In this document: positions 12,476 to 24,326 of the stretch, piece by piece
Layout: every line of letters starts with the position of its first letter
How positions within the stretch are numbered: position 1 is the first letter of the stretch
Assembly: GCF_021869535.1 (NCBI RefSeq)
Contig: NW_026262712.1
Span: forward strand, 100,134,140 to 100,198,139
Direction of reading: 5' to 3'
DNA length: 64,000 bases
From: Mytilus californianus
Lineage: Eukaryota > Mollusca > Bivalvia > Mytilida > Mytilidae
Position numbers and translations under genes: made by a program
Notes under the pieces: generated by a model
Seen by the model: the letters and a program-made list of their open reading frames with translations, nothing else
The model's database searches: none
Told to the model about the DNA's origin: nothing

Positions 12476-13540
12476 TATAAATATATACCTCTAAGGCAAG
12501 ACAAAAATTGAAACTAATTTTTTTGGCTTAACTCAATCAATGTGTGATAGTTTTAGAATCCACTTCTTATTGGATTAGTAAGAGTTGTCTTAATCCAGAA
12601 ACAACTATGACAATATCAAGCCTTACTAATTGAAAGTACATTTTAAAAAGAAAATTACTGTAAAGACTGAAGTGGCATTATAGTTGTCTTAAAAATGTAA
12701 CAAGTATATAAATTGGCATTTTCGTCCACTTTTAATCAGGGATACTTGGGGACAGGACATTGTTTTAGACAATTACTATGTACTATAAATTGATAGTTTA
12801 CTATCCACAGCATTCAATGTAATATGTTCAATTATATGCAGATTAGTCATCAATTGCTAATCAAGTACACCTTCCAAATTACAATCTATATAACGAATTG
12901 GTGTACACATTTATTTACATATATCATTATTAATTACAAATTCTTTTTTTTAATGTTGACTTTCATTTGAAAGAAAACTGTATGTCAACTTTTAAAATTT
13001 AAAGAAGTACAAGAGCTGTATTAATATTTTTTAAATATACACATCCCTTTGTCGAACGTTCTCCCTGGGAAAAAAATCGGAGATTGTAAAAAAACAAGAT
13101 TAACTGCAGAAGAAGAGAACGTTTGAAATGATGCTTAATAAAGTATGATGCAATCCCAGTTATCAACTATAAAGAGACAAATTCTGACTAACACTTTGAA
13201 TTCGATATTTCTGAAATTGATAGAAAAATCTCTGTATAATAATAAATACCCACGGAAATTAAATATTATAAAACATTAAGAGACGAAAGGAAAAGGGACA
13301 CCAATCTGATAACGAAAAATAAAAGCATGTCAAATATTAAATAATAAAAGGTTCATTTACAAAGTATATCGAAAAATAGTCGTGGTCAAAACCATGATAG
13401 ACGACTCAAAAGGTATAGATACGTGTATATACGTGGTCTTATGACAGTAAAGTTTTGGCGGGAATCTCAATTATCACGTGAATATAAAAATCATGATTTC
13501 TTTCGTTTTTCATCATCTAAGAAATACTTGATATTGATAT
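12476..13540. other. No recognised gene
   Basis: AT-rich interior of the candidate 10.5-kb insertion. Nothing assignable seen. Confidence 0.45.
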
Positions 13541-13687
13541 AATTAATCATGAATGGGTTTAAAAGTTTAGGAATACGTAGTAAAAACTTAAGTGACGCAT
13601 TTAACAAAATTAATAGGTTAGCAATAACCGGTCCCGTTACGTGCGTACGTCGAGTTAGGTATGTATGTCATTTTATTGGAAATCTCT

Positions 13688-13950
13688 TATACTGCTTTAC
13701 AAACTTTAGAATGAACCTGCTCAAAGGGATATTTTTCTGCTAATGCAAGAGTATCACAAAGAGTATTGTTTTACTGCAGCTCTATTAGATGCCATAAAAG
13801 CTGACTTAAATTATCCATAAACCAAATTTCAGAGTTGTATGTCAAAATAGGTCTTATAAGAGTATCAAATAATTCACATGACAAATTAGTGGCTACCAAT
13901 TTAAAATAGTCTGCACGGCTAAATGCATTGCTTTGTGTTTGTTATAATTA
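13688..13950 (-). pseudogene. LINE remnant, upstream part (RT C-terminal region)
   Basis: Minus-strand pieces read LFDTLIRPILTYNSEIWF, then NTLCDTLALAEKYPFEQVHS and KVCKAV, typical of the region just after the RT thumb in CR1/L2-like LINEs. It stops where the TIR at 13687 begins. The next expected residues (LGLKKTxxNIxAKSELGR) are found at 3146, in the same orientation, supporting one LINE copy split by an insertion. Stops and frameshifts are present. Confidence 0.7.
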
Positions 13951-14244
13951 TAGTGTATGTAAGATCTAAGGAAAATAAACAGCCACTAAGTGATGTGGGT
14001 ATATCCCTCTTATGTCCGAAATATTGTTATTTTTTTTAGTACTTTTTTCTATTATTTGACTGCCGTTCCCCCTTTTTATAACGAATAACTCTGAACATCA
14101 ACTCGAACTTTACTTTGAACTTGAACTAAATAGATGGTTTCAAACATCCGAAGCACATTAAAAAAACGACTGATATGGACATCGATTTAAAAATAGACCT
14201 ATGTTTTTCCAAAATGGTCACGTGGATTTATCTTATCATCAAAT

Positions 14245-14450
14245 GAGCAAGTTGTCGACATAATCAGTTAAAAGTTGAATTCAACATGTCGACTTCTTAT
14301 TACTTTGTCATTACATTTATTCTAGCAAGTCGGCATTGTAATGCAATTTTTTCTCCATCATTCCGACAAGTTGACTCCACATGATGATTTGATTCCAGCT
14401 TATTACACACAACATAACTAATAATTCCGACTTATTTGCAACAAAATAAC
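14245..14450. repeat. Degenerate CAAGTCGAC-type repeat
   Basis: Repeated short phrases on both strands: GTTGTCGACAT, ACATGTCGACTTC, GCAAGTCGGCAT, CCGACAAGTTGAC, CCGACTTATTTGC. No gene. Confidence 0.4.
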
Positions 14451-15031
14451 TTTACAGGGGGTGTACCATATGCGCTTCCATATGAAATACCTGAACGTAT
14501 AAGATGTCTGCATGTTGATTTATATTTACGAATGATGTCCTTGTACCGATGATAAAATTTAGTAAATGTTTTGACTAGTTTGTGATATCGAAAACCCTGG
14601 TGTAATAATTTTTCAGTAATACAGAGATTTCTTTCGTTGAAATCAAATACGTTGTTACATTCACGAGCGAATCGAACAAGTTGAGATATATTAACACCAT
14701 AAGATGGCGACCATTGAACGTCGCCATCTAAAAATGGATAATTAACAATAGGAAATGAAAAAATCATCTCTTTTATCATAAAATTTGGTATTAAGCTTCC
14801 CGTTAAAGATAAAGATATCAAGATACAGGAAAGGGCAGTGTTCATTGTTATTATTAGCTTTATTCAAAGTCTGTTCGGCAGGATAAATCTCTTTAGTGTA
14901 CATACTGAAGTCGTCATTATTGAGAGCCAATATATCATCTAAATATCTGATAAAAGTGTTATTAAATTTTTGTTTCAGATGATGTTTCGATGGGTCTTTG
15001 CTGATTTTAGTCATAAATTGTTACTCATAAT
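14451..15031 (-). pseudogene. Penelope-like element family 1, RT fragment
   Basis: Two overlapping minus-strand frames (15014-14742 and about 14800-14470) carry the C-terminal half of a Penelope-like reverse transcriptase: IRYLDDILALNNDDF (catalytic YLDD), then EIYPAEQTLNKA, FPIVNYPFLDGDV, ISQLVRFAREC, FNERNLCITEKLLHQGF and CRHLIRSGIS. One frameshift separates the halves. It is closely related to the copy at 27448. It is cut at the left around GISY, where unrelated repeat sequence begins, and at the right next to the start of the RLE-type LINE. Confidence 0.85.
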
Positions 15032-15114
15032 AATGCAACTTTACCACTTATTTTTGTCAACAAGTTGAGCTGAGAACTGATCAAATCGTGACAGACTATT
15101 ACAAGCTTCCATAG

Positions 15115-17010
15115 TTTAGAACAATCTCACTCTTAAATATGGAAGGAACATTTCTTGCTATTCTTGGCAAAAGGATGACAAACTACATGCTGAGCAACAA
15201 CTACATTGACATTGCAGTACAGAAAGGCTGTGTACCAGGTATATCAGGCTGTATTGAACACACAAGTGTATTATCACAAATAATTCGAGAAGCGAAAGGA
15301 GAGCTTGCAGTCGTCTGTTTGGATTTAGCAAATGCATATGGGACATTACCACACAAGTTAGTTGAGTTGATGCTGGAAAAATACCATGTACCTGACGGGA
15401 TAAGAGAGCTGATACAGGAATACTTCAACCATTTACAGCTGAGATTTACAGTTGGAGATTATACAACATCATGGCAACGTTTAGAAGTTAGAATAGTGAC
15501 AGGATGCAGGATATCAGTCATCCTTTTCTCAGCAGCAATGAACATGCTTGTGAAGTCAGTAGAGAAGGAGAGCAGAGCGTCATGGATGAAATCAGGAGTA
15601 CGACAACCACAAGAAAGGGCATTCATGGATGTAAAATTAAGGAGGAATGGTTTAAGATAGGAGACGAGATAATTCCAACAGTCTCAGAAAAGCCAGTTAA
15701 GTGCCTTGGAAAATGGTTCAACAACACCTTGTCAGATAAGTTGAATGTGGAAGATACATATAAGCAGTTGGACGACTGGTTAAAGGCAGTAGATAAGAGC
15801 GCATTACCAGCGAAATACAAGGCATGGATTTACCAGCATGGAACATTGCCTCGGCTGCTGTGGCCACTTATTCTGTATGATGTACTAATGACAACGGTAA
15901 AAGGAATGGAAAGAATTTCAAACGGTTACGTGTATGGCTTGGAGTACCACGTAGTTGTAGCAGTGTGGGCCTATACAGTTTAGAAAGTAAGTTACAGCTA
16001 CCACTCAAGTCAAGCACTGAGGAATTCAAGGGGACCCTGGTTAGACAACATCTGATGTTAAAAGACAGCAGTGATGAGAAAGTACGAGCAGCAGTATGGA
16101 AGATAGGGCCACATAGGTTGCAATTCAAGCTGAAGTCAGTATATGATGTATGCCAAGCCCAACAAATCTAGCAACATGGGGATTGATAGATGATCCAAAG
16201 TGTGTTCTTTGCAGAAAGGTCAGCAAACTTGGAGCATGTACTATCTTCAGGCTCGAGTGCTTTGATAGACGGCAGGTACACATAGCGACACGACCAAGGT
16301 ATAAGGGACACTAGCAGACGCCCTAGAGAGAAACATCAGGAAGCCACGAAAGAACAAGGAAGGCCTTACTTTTGTCAATTTTGTTAAAGAAGGAGAGAAG
16401 GGAAAGAAGAAGATTGTGGAAGGAAGTGGTTTACTGGGAACAGCAACTGATTGGCAAATGTTGGTGGATGTGAAGCAGGAGTTACAATTCCCGCCACAGA
16501 TTGCAGCAACAAACCAGAGACCTGACATCGTCATTTGGTCAGCCTCAACAAAACAGGCAATCCTGCTAGAACTAACCGTGCCATGGGAAGAACGAATAGA
16601 AGATGCAAACGAAAAAAAGAAATTAAAGTATCAAGATCTACTTGCAGAATGTAGAGACAATGAATGAAGGGTTTGGTTATTTCCCGTGGAAGTGGGAAGC
16701 AGACGGTTTGTTGGACAGTCTATGCGGAGGGCATTTAGCGCATTTGGTATTGTTGGAGGGGAAAGAAGTAAGCTGATTGGTAACTTGTGCAAAGAGGCTT
16801 AGACATCATCAATGTAGTTGTGGAGGAAAAGGTCTGAGCAGTCGAAGCAGTAAAGTGTAGAGGCAGGGATGGATAGCCGTGTGGTTTAGGGCTGGGACCT
16901 GATCACCCCAGTCGGCGCACATCTGGAGGTTGTAGTGGACAGCGCCGAAACAGCCGAGGAAGGAGGATTCACCTGAAGACGGAGCCACGCATCTTTCCAA
17001 CATGATGTAT
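15115..17010 (+). pseudogene. LINE with restriction-like endonuclease domain (R2/NeSL-like group), decayed
   Basis: Starting mid-RT at 15115, the plus strand reads FRTISLLNMEG, QKGCVPGISGCIEHTSVL and CLDLANAYGTLPHKLVEL (RT motif A region). At about 15625 the expected FMDD catalytic box is cut to FMD and runs into EEWFKIGDEIIPTVSEKP in another frame, so the DD pair and the following ~50 residues are missing. Then come KCLGKWFNNTL and KAWIYQHGTLPRLLWPL. A CVLC...LEHVLSS zinc-knuckle remnant lies near 16205-16260. Frame 16416-16667 holds a PD-(D/E)xK-type endonuclease: RPDIVIW ... LLELTVPWEERIEDA ... KYQDLLAEC. The tail, to about 17010, matches the usual C-terminus of this group. There are at least four frameshifts or stops. 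The clade label is tentative. Confidence 0.82.
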
Positions 17011-17530
17011 TAAGGTAATTACTGTTTAAATAGTCTATCGTTAACTTTGGTGTTTTCTTTATCCACTATACCATTCTTATATCTGTTTTGTTCCAGTACG
17101 TTTGTGAATTTTTGTGTTCATTTACCTTTTATACGGTGTTTTGTTTTAATTGAACTAACCACATCTCCTTATTTTTATAAAGTTGATCCCCGACACATAT
17201 TCATGTTCCTGTCCCAATTCGAAAACATTATCTAAATGTGTAATTTTTTTATTTAAAGAATCCAGAGTTGATGTTGTTACTTTTTAATTTGTTTACATGT
17301 GATATAATATATAGACACCTGTTTTATCGTTGGAGACTGTATGTTGCAATTTATATGTCTTTTCTGTTAATTTTGTCGATGGGTAAGCGACTCCTTGGTG
17401 TTTACTAAAACCGATTTTGGTAATTAAAATTTCATACCACTAATTCTACACATACCACAGCTTAAGAATTATTAAACTTCAAAATCTAATAAATGCTTCA
17501 TTTACGCTGATAATAGCTAAACATATTCAC
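17011..17530. other. Intron/intergenic, nothing recognised
   Basis: AT-rich. A T-rich ORF at 17047-17235 has no family resemblance. This is intron sequence downstream of the last TSP1 exon if the gene continues leftward. Confidence 0.45.
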
Positions 17531-17704
17531 CTGGACAAGCAAAAACTGTACACGATTTTTCCTCATATTCGTTTCCCAAACAATCATCTCCGCCGTTTTG
17601 TGGAAAAGGATTGTTACAAAATCGTTTTCGTCTTTGTACACCAGTTCCACAACTGACTGAACAATATTCCCAAGGGTTCCAGTGCGACCAAACTCCATTT
17701 ACAA
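17531..17704 (-). CDS. Exon: thrombospondin type-1 repeat 2 of the Ig-TSP1 gene
   Basis: This 174-bp exon (58 codons) has acceptor TTTTTTAG before 17704, donor GTGAAT after 17531 and phase 1 at both ends. The reading begins VNGVWSHWNPWEYCSVSCGT. It carries the Trp ladder, the CSVSCGTG motif, a basic stretch QRRKR, an NGG segment before the fourth Cys, and six cysteines in all, ending FACP. This is a complete TSP1 repeat of typical length. After joining, the exon follows the previous TSP1 directly through a CPVNG linker. The donor points to at least one more exon below position 17531. I found no convincing next exon down to position 1, so it probably lies off the window. Confidence 0.88.
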
Positions 17705-19017
17705 CTAAAAAAGATATAACTTTTAAAAAGAAAAGATTGATAATTTTCGATTATGAATTATGTTTTATAACCATCATGCATATGCGTCGAAGACTTTTTC
17801 TTATCATTAACTGAATGCATATTTTTTTTTTATATAAGTCGGGATTGGCAATTTTTAGTTTTATTAGCTCTTCAACGTTCATTCATGTATAATGTTTTGG
17901 ATTTCAAATAGTTTGGCCTAAACCATTTCTAAAAATATTCATTACTAAAATACGCATCTACGATAGTGAAATTGGTTTCGTTAATTTTCTATTTTTTTTG
18001 TAAAATACAAGAGTTTTTTTTTAGAATATATAACTCCTAAATGAATTTCTACATTAAACATTTTATTGAATTAAGATAGTCCTGCTATATTGAATTGTGT
18101 ATTTATGTAGTATATAACTATACACAGAGAAACTATTACCAACGTATTTACAACTGTGAAAAATTATAAAAACAAAAGTATTTGTTTTTGCTGAGGAAGT
18201 ATGGTAGGTCTCACTTCGAGTGTATTTTTGTCATGAAGTTATGAAAGTTTTACTTTAAGTGTGACAAAACTACCACATGTAATGCAACCTTCGTTGTGAA
18301 TATGTGTGAAATTTAAGAAAAAAAACCAAATTGAGTATGAAATACTAGATAAGAATGATTTTGATTTTCTTTAATGTTATGTATCATATCATATGATTGT
18401 GTATTCATATCGTAAATTTGTAAATATTTACTATGTCTTATTCGCATAATAACAATAGTATAAAAATGCCATGAACGTCATGTCATTCACTTATATGGCT
18501 TGTAAAAATGTATATATGCACTGTAGTTTGAACACCAAAAAGATCAATAAAAAAAGAGATTTTGAATTATTCACTTTTTGAAGACTTCCCTGATATGAAT
18601 TTACATTGAATTTTTTTTGTTTTTGTTTTTATATTTTTGTGTGCCTCTAAGATAGCAACGTTATGTTAACTTTTCTATCATCCATTTAAATTTTTCAAAG
18701 ACATTTGAAAAATACTTTTCACATAAAATTGAATTATTGCTTAATATAACCCTGTTTTGTTTAAAAAAATATTACAACAAATTTGGTTCCATCTGAAATT
18801 TGAGTAGACAAAATGCATATCTTTTTTTAAAGCTACCATTGCCTAATGTTTGAAACGACAATATTTGGACAACAATTGACTTTATTCTTAATTCTTAACT
18901 CATGATTATCAAAACTGTGTCTCTTTGATGTTAGATCTAGTTAAAAAAGAAATCAATTTTGAATGTACATAATTTATAAGGTCGTTAGAACAAAACACCT
19001 TGTTTCAGGTATGCATA
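17705..19017. other. Intron, nothing recognised
   Basis: Upstream of the TSP1 exon on the minus strand. Strongly AT-rich and no repeat identified. Confidence 0.5.
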
Positions 19018-19803
19018 GTACAAAGTAAAATCACAAAATACTGAACTCCGCGGAAAATTCAAAACGGAAAGTCCCTAATCAAATGGCAAAATCAAATGAT
19101 AAAACACATCATACGAATGGACAACAACTATCATTTTCCTGACTTGGTACAGGCATTTTTAAATGTAGAAAATTGGGAAGCCGAAACCATCTGTTTTGTC
19201 GTTAAGTTTTGTTTTTAACCGACCCTCATAGTCAATATCTAGATATAAGTCCTAATCTAATCAAATGGCAAAAATCAAAAGCTCAAACACATCAGACGAA
19301 TGGATAACTGTCATATTCCTGACTTGGTACAGGCATTTTCCCATGTAGAAAATGGTGGATTGAACCTGGTTTTATAGCGCTTAACCTCTCACTTGTATGA
19401 CAGTCGCATCAAATTCCATTATATTTACAATGATGAGTGAACAAAACAGACATAATAGGTAAAATTGTCAAAAAAGGGGTACAGCAGTCATCACCGTGTC
19501 ACAATATCATTCAGAACAAAAACAAACAAATATTTAACAAAGAAGCACAAAAAGCATATATAAAATTTTACAACAACGTTCATTGCTTACTTATTTTTGT
19601 ATTTTAAATCAACCCATAAAGGATTGAAATATTTGAAGTCCTGTGGCTGTATGGCTAGGTTCACATCAACTCTGGTGTAGAATCGCGTTTGACATCAGAA
19701 TGTAAACGTCACACAGGTAGAGATATAAAATAATGGTTTTCATTCACGGAATTTACTACGCCAGTTGACGCCACTGTACTAACGGTGGTAACGTAAGCGT
19801 TTT
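19018..19803 (+). repeat. Dispersed repeat 'ACTGAACTCCG', full copy with uninterrupted PLE-2 target site
   Basis: Starts with ACTGAACTCCGCGGAAAATT and CGGAAAGTCCCTAATCAAAT, contains an internal duplication of the ~110-bp TGACTTGGTACAGGCATTTT segment (19140 and 19320), and ends ACGGTGGTAACGTAAGCGTT. Positions 19725-19745 read ATAAAATAATGGTTTTCATT, the uninterrupted version of the site where two Penelope-like copies (31647 and 56622) are joined to halves of this repeat. Other copies: 34786-34921 and 56623-57115. Confidence 0.8.
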
Positions 19804-19951
19804 ATTTTTTACGTCTACGTCAACTTGCGGTGAAAACTTGCATTTGCAATGTTTATTCCTTTGTATGTTGCTGTCTCCACGGGCACTCACAACATTCTTA
19901 TTGGTGGATATTTGAACATAATGATACAACCCAGTATCCATTTTTATGAGT

Positions 19952-20139
19952 GGCCTGATGGGTTATTTTCGTTCTTCGTGATCGGCGCATTTTCGCTATC
20001 GTGATCCGTTTTTCTACAGATTTTTTTTTTTTTATATTTTCGTGATCCGTGATCATGGAAATTTATTTTCTGTGAATCGTGATTGACAAAAAAATCAACT
20101 CGTGAATCGTGATGAGATCCCCCCCCCCCCCATCAGGCC
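19952..20139. mobile_element. MITE-like unit with GGCCTGATGGG ends and CGTGATC internal repeats
   Basis: Ends are GGCCTGATGGG (19952) and CCCCATCAGGCC (to 20139). The interior repeats CGTGATC/CGTGAATCGTGAT at least six times with a poly-C tract at 20119-20131. Confidence 0.6.
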
Positions 20140-20299
20140 CCTCTTTTATTGGAATACCCGTTTTTATTCGCAATGGTAAGTACAAAAATATTTGTAAACA
20201 AACAAACGGGGCGAAAAACCGATAAACAATAGAAGTTTTCATTACCGAAAGAATTATTTTATTATGAATTAAGAAACATTTGTATTTCTTCAAACAGAT

Positions 20300-21990
20300 A
20301 TTGACAAGTCAGACACTCTAGAAAAAACTTTTACACAACATCAATCCACACTAAGCCACTGGCCCAGACAACATCAGCGGCAGAGTACTAAAACAACTTC
20401 AAAACATAACGGCACCAATCCTCACCATTATTTTCCAGAATTCACTTACAACTGGCTGTTTACCATCTGACTGGAAACATGCAAATGTCGCACCAGCATA
20501 CAAAAAAGGGGAAAAATACAATGCAGTTAACTACAGACCAATCTCTCTCGCTTGTATCAGTTGCAAACTAATGGAACACGTCATAACAAAACACTTAATT
20601 AACCACTTAGAAAAAAACAACCTATTATACGACCTCCAGCACGGCTTCAGACACTCTAGATCATGTGAAAAACAACTTCTATCTTTCTTACAAGAACTAG
20701 CTTCAAATTCAGACAATAACACCCAAACAGACCTTATAATTATGGACTTTGCCAAAGCCTTTGACAAAGTCCCACATCAAAGACTCTTATACAAACTACA
20801 TTTCTATGGTATACAAAATGAAACACTTAACTGGATCTCTGCCTTTTTATCCAACCGCACACAAACAGTTGTCCTGGATGGAGAGTCATCAGATGTTGCT
20901 CCAGTTACTTCTGGTGTCCTACAGGGAACAGTTCTGGGTCCAGTTCTATTTCTGGTATATATAAACGACCTACCAGAATATTTGAAATCCAGTAAACTCA
21001 GACTGTTTGCAGACGATAGCATCATTTACAAAAGCAGCAAATCTAAAAAAGATTCTGATAGCCTTCAGGAAGATCTTGTTGCTGCTGCAAAGTGTGAAGA
21101 AGATTGGCTGATGGCTTTCCATCCTGACAAATGTACAGTTCTCACTGCCTCAAACAAGAAAAATACAATTAAACACGACTACATCCTTCACAGCCATACC
21201 CTAGAATCTGTCTCCTCTGCTAAATATATTGGTATAACACTGCAATCCGACTTAAAATGGACCCAGCATACAAACAACATCATTGGTAATGCTTATAAAA
21301 GCCTATACTTTCTAAAAAGAAATCTAAAAACATCCATCACAAACATTAAGTCTCAGGCGTACCTAGCACTTGTCCGACTAAAACTAGAATATGCTTGTTC
21401 GGTTTGGAACCCTCATACTGCTGAACAATGCAATAAACTTGAGATGGTTCAACGTCGGGCTGCTAGGTATGCCTGTAATCGTTATCACAACACCAGTAAC
21501 GTTACAGACATCCTCAATACTCTAAATTGGCCCACCTTACAACAACGCAGACTTAAAACTAGACTTATAATGTTCTATAAAATTGTTCACCATATTGTCG
21601 CTGTACCATCAGAATTACTCATTCCAACAGACAATAGAACCCGACAAATTCATTCACAAACTTACAGACACCTACTTACATTTAAAGACTGTTACAAATA
21701 TTCATTTTTTCCGTTTACTATTACACAATGGAATGTACTGCCTCCAAAGGTAGTACTTTCTCCCACTCTAAATATTTTTAGAGAACAGTTGACACCTACT
21801 GTTCTCTACGATATAGAACAGTAAACCTAATAGTTATGTACATAGTTTTAACCACATGTCATGTTAGTATTTGTTTATTTTTGGCACTATTTTTTTGTAA
21901 ATATTTATTTATTATTATCCTACGCATGCGCAGCAGTTAGTAATCATCAAAAATCTGATGGATAACTGGATACCATAAGAAGAAGAAGAT
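20300..21990 (+). mobile_element. Jockey/CR1-superfamily LINE, 5'-truncated
   Basis: The element begins inside the RT region, contains the ORF at 20355-21824, and has a ~165-bp 3' UTR ending at a short AAG-rich tail (ATAAGAAGAAGAAGATAG). It lies antisense in the intron between the two TSP1 exons of the host gene. Confidence 0.8.
20355..21824 (+). pseudogene. Reverse transcriptase of Jockey/CR1-like LINE (partial, largely open)
   Basis: In frame with the ATG at 20571, coding extends upstream to 20355, where a TAA occupies the Lys position expected before the ATGPDNI motif. The open stretch is 490 codons, so only the 3' two-thirds of the RT-bearing ORF survives. Motifs in order: ATGPDNISGR, NYRPISLACISCKLMEH, LQHGFRHSRSCEKQL, IIMDFAKAFDKVPHQRLL (motif A, catalytic Asp), SGVLQGTVLGPVLFLVYIND (motif B), RLFADDSIIY (motif C, catalytic AsspAsp written FADD), AKYIGITLQSDLKW and a C-terminal thumb/tail. 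No endonuclease domain is present. The RT core has all catalytic residues and no internal stop over ~490 codons, suggesting a comparatively young insertion, dead in place because its 5' end is missing. Confidence 0.9.
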
Positions 21991-23043
21991 AGTATGTAAC
22001 ATATTTGTCGTTTTACCTACAGTATCTGGCCATGGCCAAAAGTTTCCTGCATTTATTTGCTATATATTTCATATACAAACACATTTTTTCAAAAAAATAT
22101 TTTGAAGGCATTTATGGTTGGGTTATAATAAACATGGCATTAAAAGACGGGGAATTGTCGAAAAAATATTTGTTTATTTGGCCACAGTTTTGTTTTCAGC
22201 TGTTTTTGTTTTCTCTTGATGTGAACACAGATAATAAAATTTTACAATTTACTTTGTATGGAAACATAGCATGTAGAATAAAGCTATTAAAGGAGCAACA
22301 CACACACTATAAAAGTAGGCTAACACAATACAAAATAGAGAATAATGGGTTGATAAAATACAAAGTACAAAGAATAATTCACAATATAAAGAGCAGAGAA
22401 GAACAGAAAATGATATAAATAATAAAGAATATATATGGAAATGATAATCCCCAATCCAGACCTTCACACATGTACATATTTTGAACTTCAATGAAACCTA
22501 TAACTATTGCCCTAAGGAAACCACTTCTCAAAGTTTTTACGCTTTTTTTACAGGTGAGAATTTATTTTAAATCACCATGATCACAGAAAGCATGTGAAGC
22601 ATTTGGAACATTCATCTGCAACTTATAGCAAGGTTGAAAAAATAGCCAATCCTTTTCGCTATAGTAAAACAGTGACAGTCAAGTTCTAGTACAGAAAGAA
22701 GCAACAGACATGTCATAAACACTGAAAATATTTACTCAGAAAAAAGTGTATCCCATCAGTATCTGGTAGAACTGTAGAGACCTGAACTGATTTTGTGAGG
22801 ACACCATAGCAATTAAATTAATTTATTTCACATTTGAATATTGGAATGTGTATTTTGAATAAAGTTTGTAGTTTATCCTGTTTGCCAAATCATCTATTCA
22901 GCAAGGATACATTTAACAATACTATCTCAAGTCAATGCAATATAGTTTGCCTTAAAACTATTAATATCATTTAGTAAATCTAGTTTGGTACATACATATA
23001 TACATTCCCAAAAAACAATTCTGGACCTCATTTGGATATATAT
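21991..23043. other. Intron, nothing assignable
   Basis: One 137-codon plus-strand frame (22005-22418) is low-complexity and not recognised. No splice or family evidence supports it. Confidence 0.45.
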
Positions 23044-23185
23044 AAAAAGAAGGTGTGGTATGATTGCCAATGAGACAACTCTCCACTAGAGACCAATTGA
23101 CACAGAAATTATATTTAACAGCTATAGGTCACCATATGACCTTTAACAATGAGCAAAGCCCATGTCGCATAGTCAGCTATGTATG
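23044..23185 (-). repeat. Short dispersed repeat, 3' end only
   Basis: AAGAAGGTGTGGTATGATTG through CATATGACCTTTAACAATGA and GCATAGTCAGCTATG. Confidence 0.8.
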
Positions 23186-23741
23186 CTTGCAAGAGAAAAG
23201 TAATTTTATCTTACATGTATATACATGATATAGCTACAAAATGTTATAAATGACCTGAACCAATGTGCAAGTGAGATACCTATCCATCTGTAAACTTTAA
23301 TAAAAAAAATTCTTCAGATTAATACATACCAACTTGCAATTGATAATAAAAATCTGTGGGTTATGCAGTTTTAAATTTTATATTGTAAATTCAGAAATTT
23401 ATACATGGTATACGGCATTTATTATTGTAAATTTTGAAGAATGGAGAAAAAATGTGATATTAATTATTGTGATACTAACCCAGTCGCATTATTTATCCTG
23501 CAATCAGCCAACTATTGTACAAATAACAAGTACACAAATAAATTTTTGCTTTATTAAATAAAGTCTCCTGTTACTCCTCTTCCATGGTGAGCAAGCGGTA
23601 ATGTGGATATTTTTTTTTGCGTACTAGTTCATTTTGGGGTCCTCGTTTAAACTATGTCGATTTCTTTGAAAAATTAGAGACGATGATTTAGATTTTAACA
23701 ACTAAAGTTTCAAGTGTTGGGTGTAAATTTCAGGATAAAAA

Positions 23742-23884
23742 CAATATATGTACATTGTCGGAAAATATAAAATTTATTTGTACTCGCTGCAAAACAGGAG
23801 AAAAGCTCGGCGAGCCTCGCTTTTTGTCCTGTTTCTAAAGCTCATACAAATAAATTTTATATTTTCCGACAATCTACATATATT
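23742..23884. mobile_element. Large palindrome, 143 bp, centre GCTCGGCGAGCCTCG
   Basis: Outer arms of ~39 bp (ATATATGTACATTGTCGG... and its reverse complement, one mismatch) enclose an inner inverted pair AAACAGGA/TCCTGTTT. The centre GCTCGGCGAGCCTCGC is nearly the same as in the unrelated-looking palindrome at 61190-61310. Confidence 0.85.
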
Positions 23885-24326
23885 GTATATTTCCATTGAT
23901 ATAAAAACTTTCTGAATTTACAGTTAATAAAATATTATGTCTGAGACAGCAACCAAATAAGCCTGAGATGGAATTTGTTCCATCAAAACAACAATTATAG
24001 GTCACCATTAACAACAGATTGTTGTTAGTAAAGATGGGCTTTTTATGGATTTCTTTGTACATTTACAGACTCAGCTGTTTGTTTTAAATACGTATTGACA
24101 CTTATTAATATTTTTCCTGGACATAGAAAGTTGCATTTGAAATAACAATTTTCCTCTCAATTTGTATTTCTTTTTAGATTTTTTCAGTATGATAAGTACA
24201 GGTAGTACTAGTAAAATATATCACAGTAGTTATGTGATGGTTGTTTTCTCATGATCTTAATCTTCGGAGTGAAATATTTGAGACGAAGAACTGCAACAAA
24301 AGTACTATTTGTTTTCCTAAGGTTGC

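Larger units (their letters stand above)
3147..13687. mobile_element. Candidate 10.5-kb insertion with terminal inverted repeats
   Basis: The left end (from 3147) and the reverse complement of the right end (to 13687) both begin AGAGATTTCCAATAAAAT, followed by GAC and then a shared ACATA...ACCTAACTC.ACGTAC block. There are 21 identical terminal bases and about 50 bp with one gap. The flanks are the two halves of one LINE in the same orientation, broken inside the same stretch of codons (...KVCKAV | LGLKK-like). A 5'-AG terminus recalls Polinton/Maverick elements, but no polymerase, integrase or capsid ORF is visible inside, and a clean target duplication cannot be read. The interior holds nested repeats. 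It may be a non-autonomous or gutted large DNA transposon, or two unrelated insertions. Confidence 0.5.

Noticed and set aside
22005..22418. 137-codon plus-strand ORF
   Set aside because: Low-complexity composition, no motif, no splice context, AT-rich DNA where such frames arise by chance.
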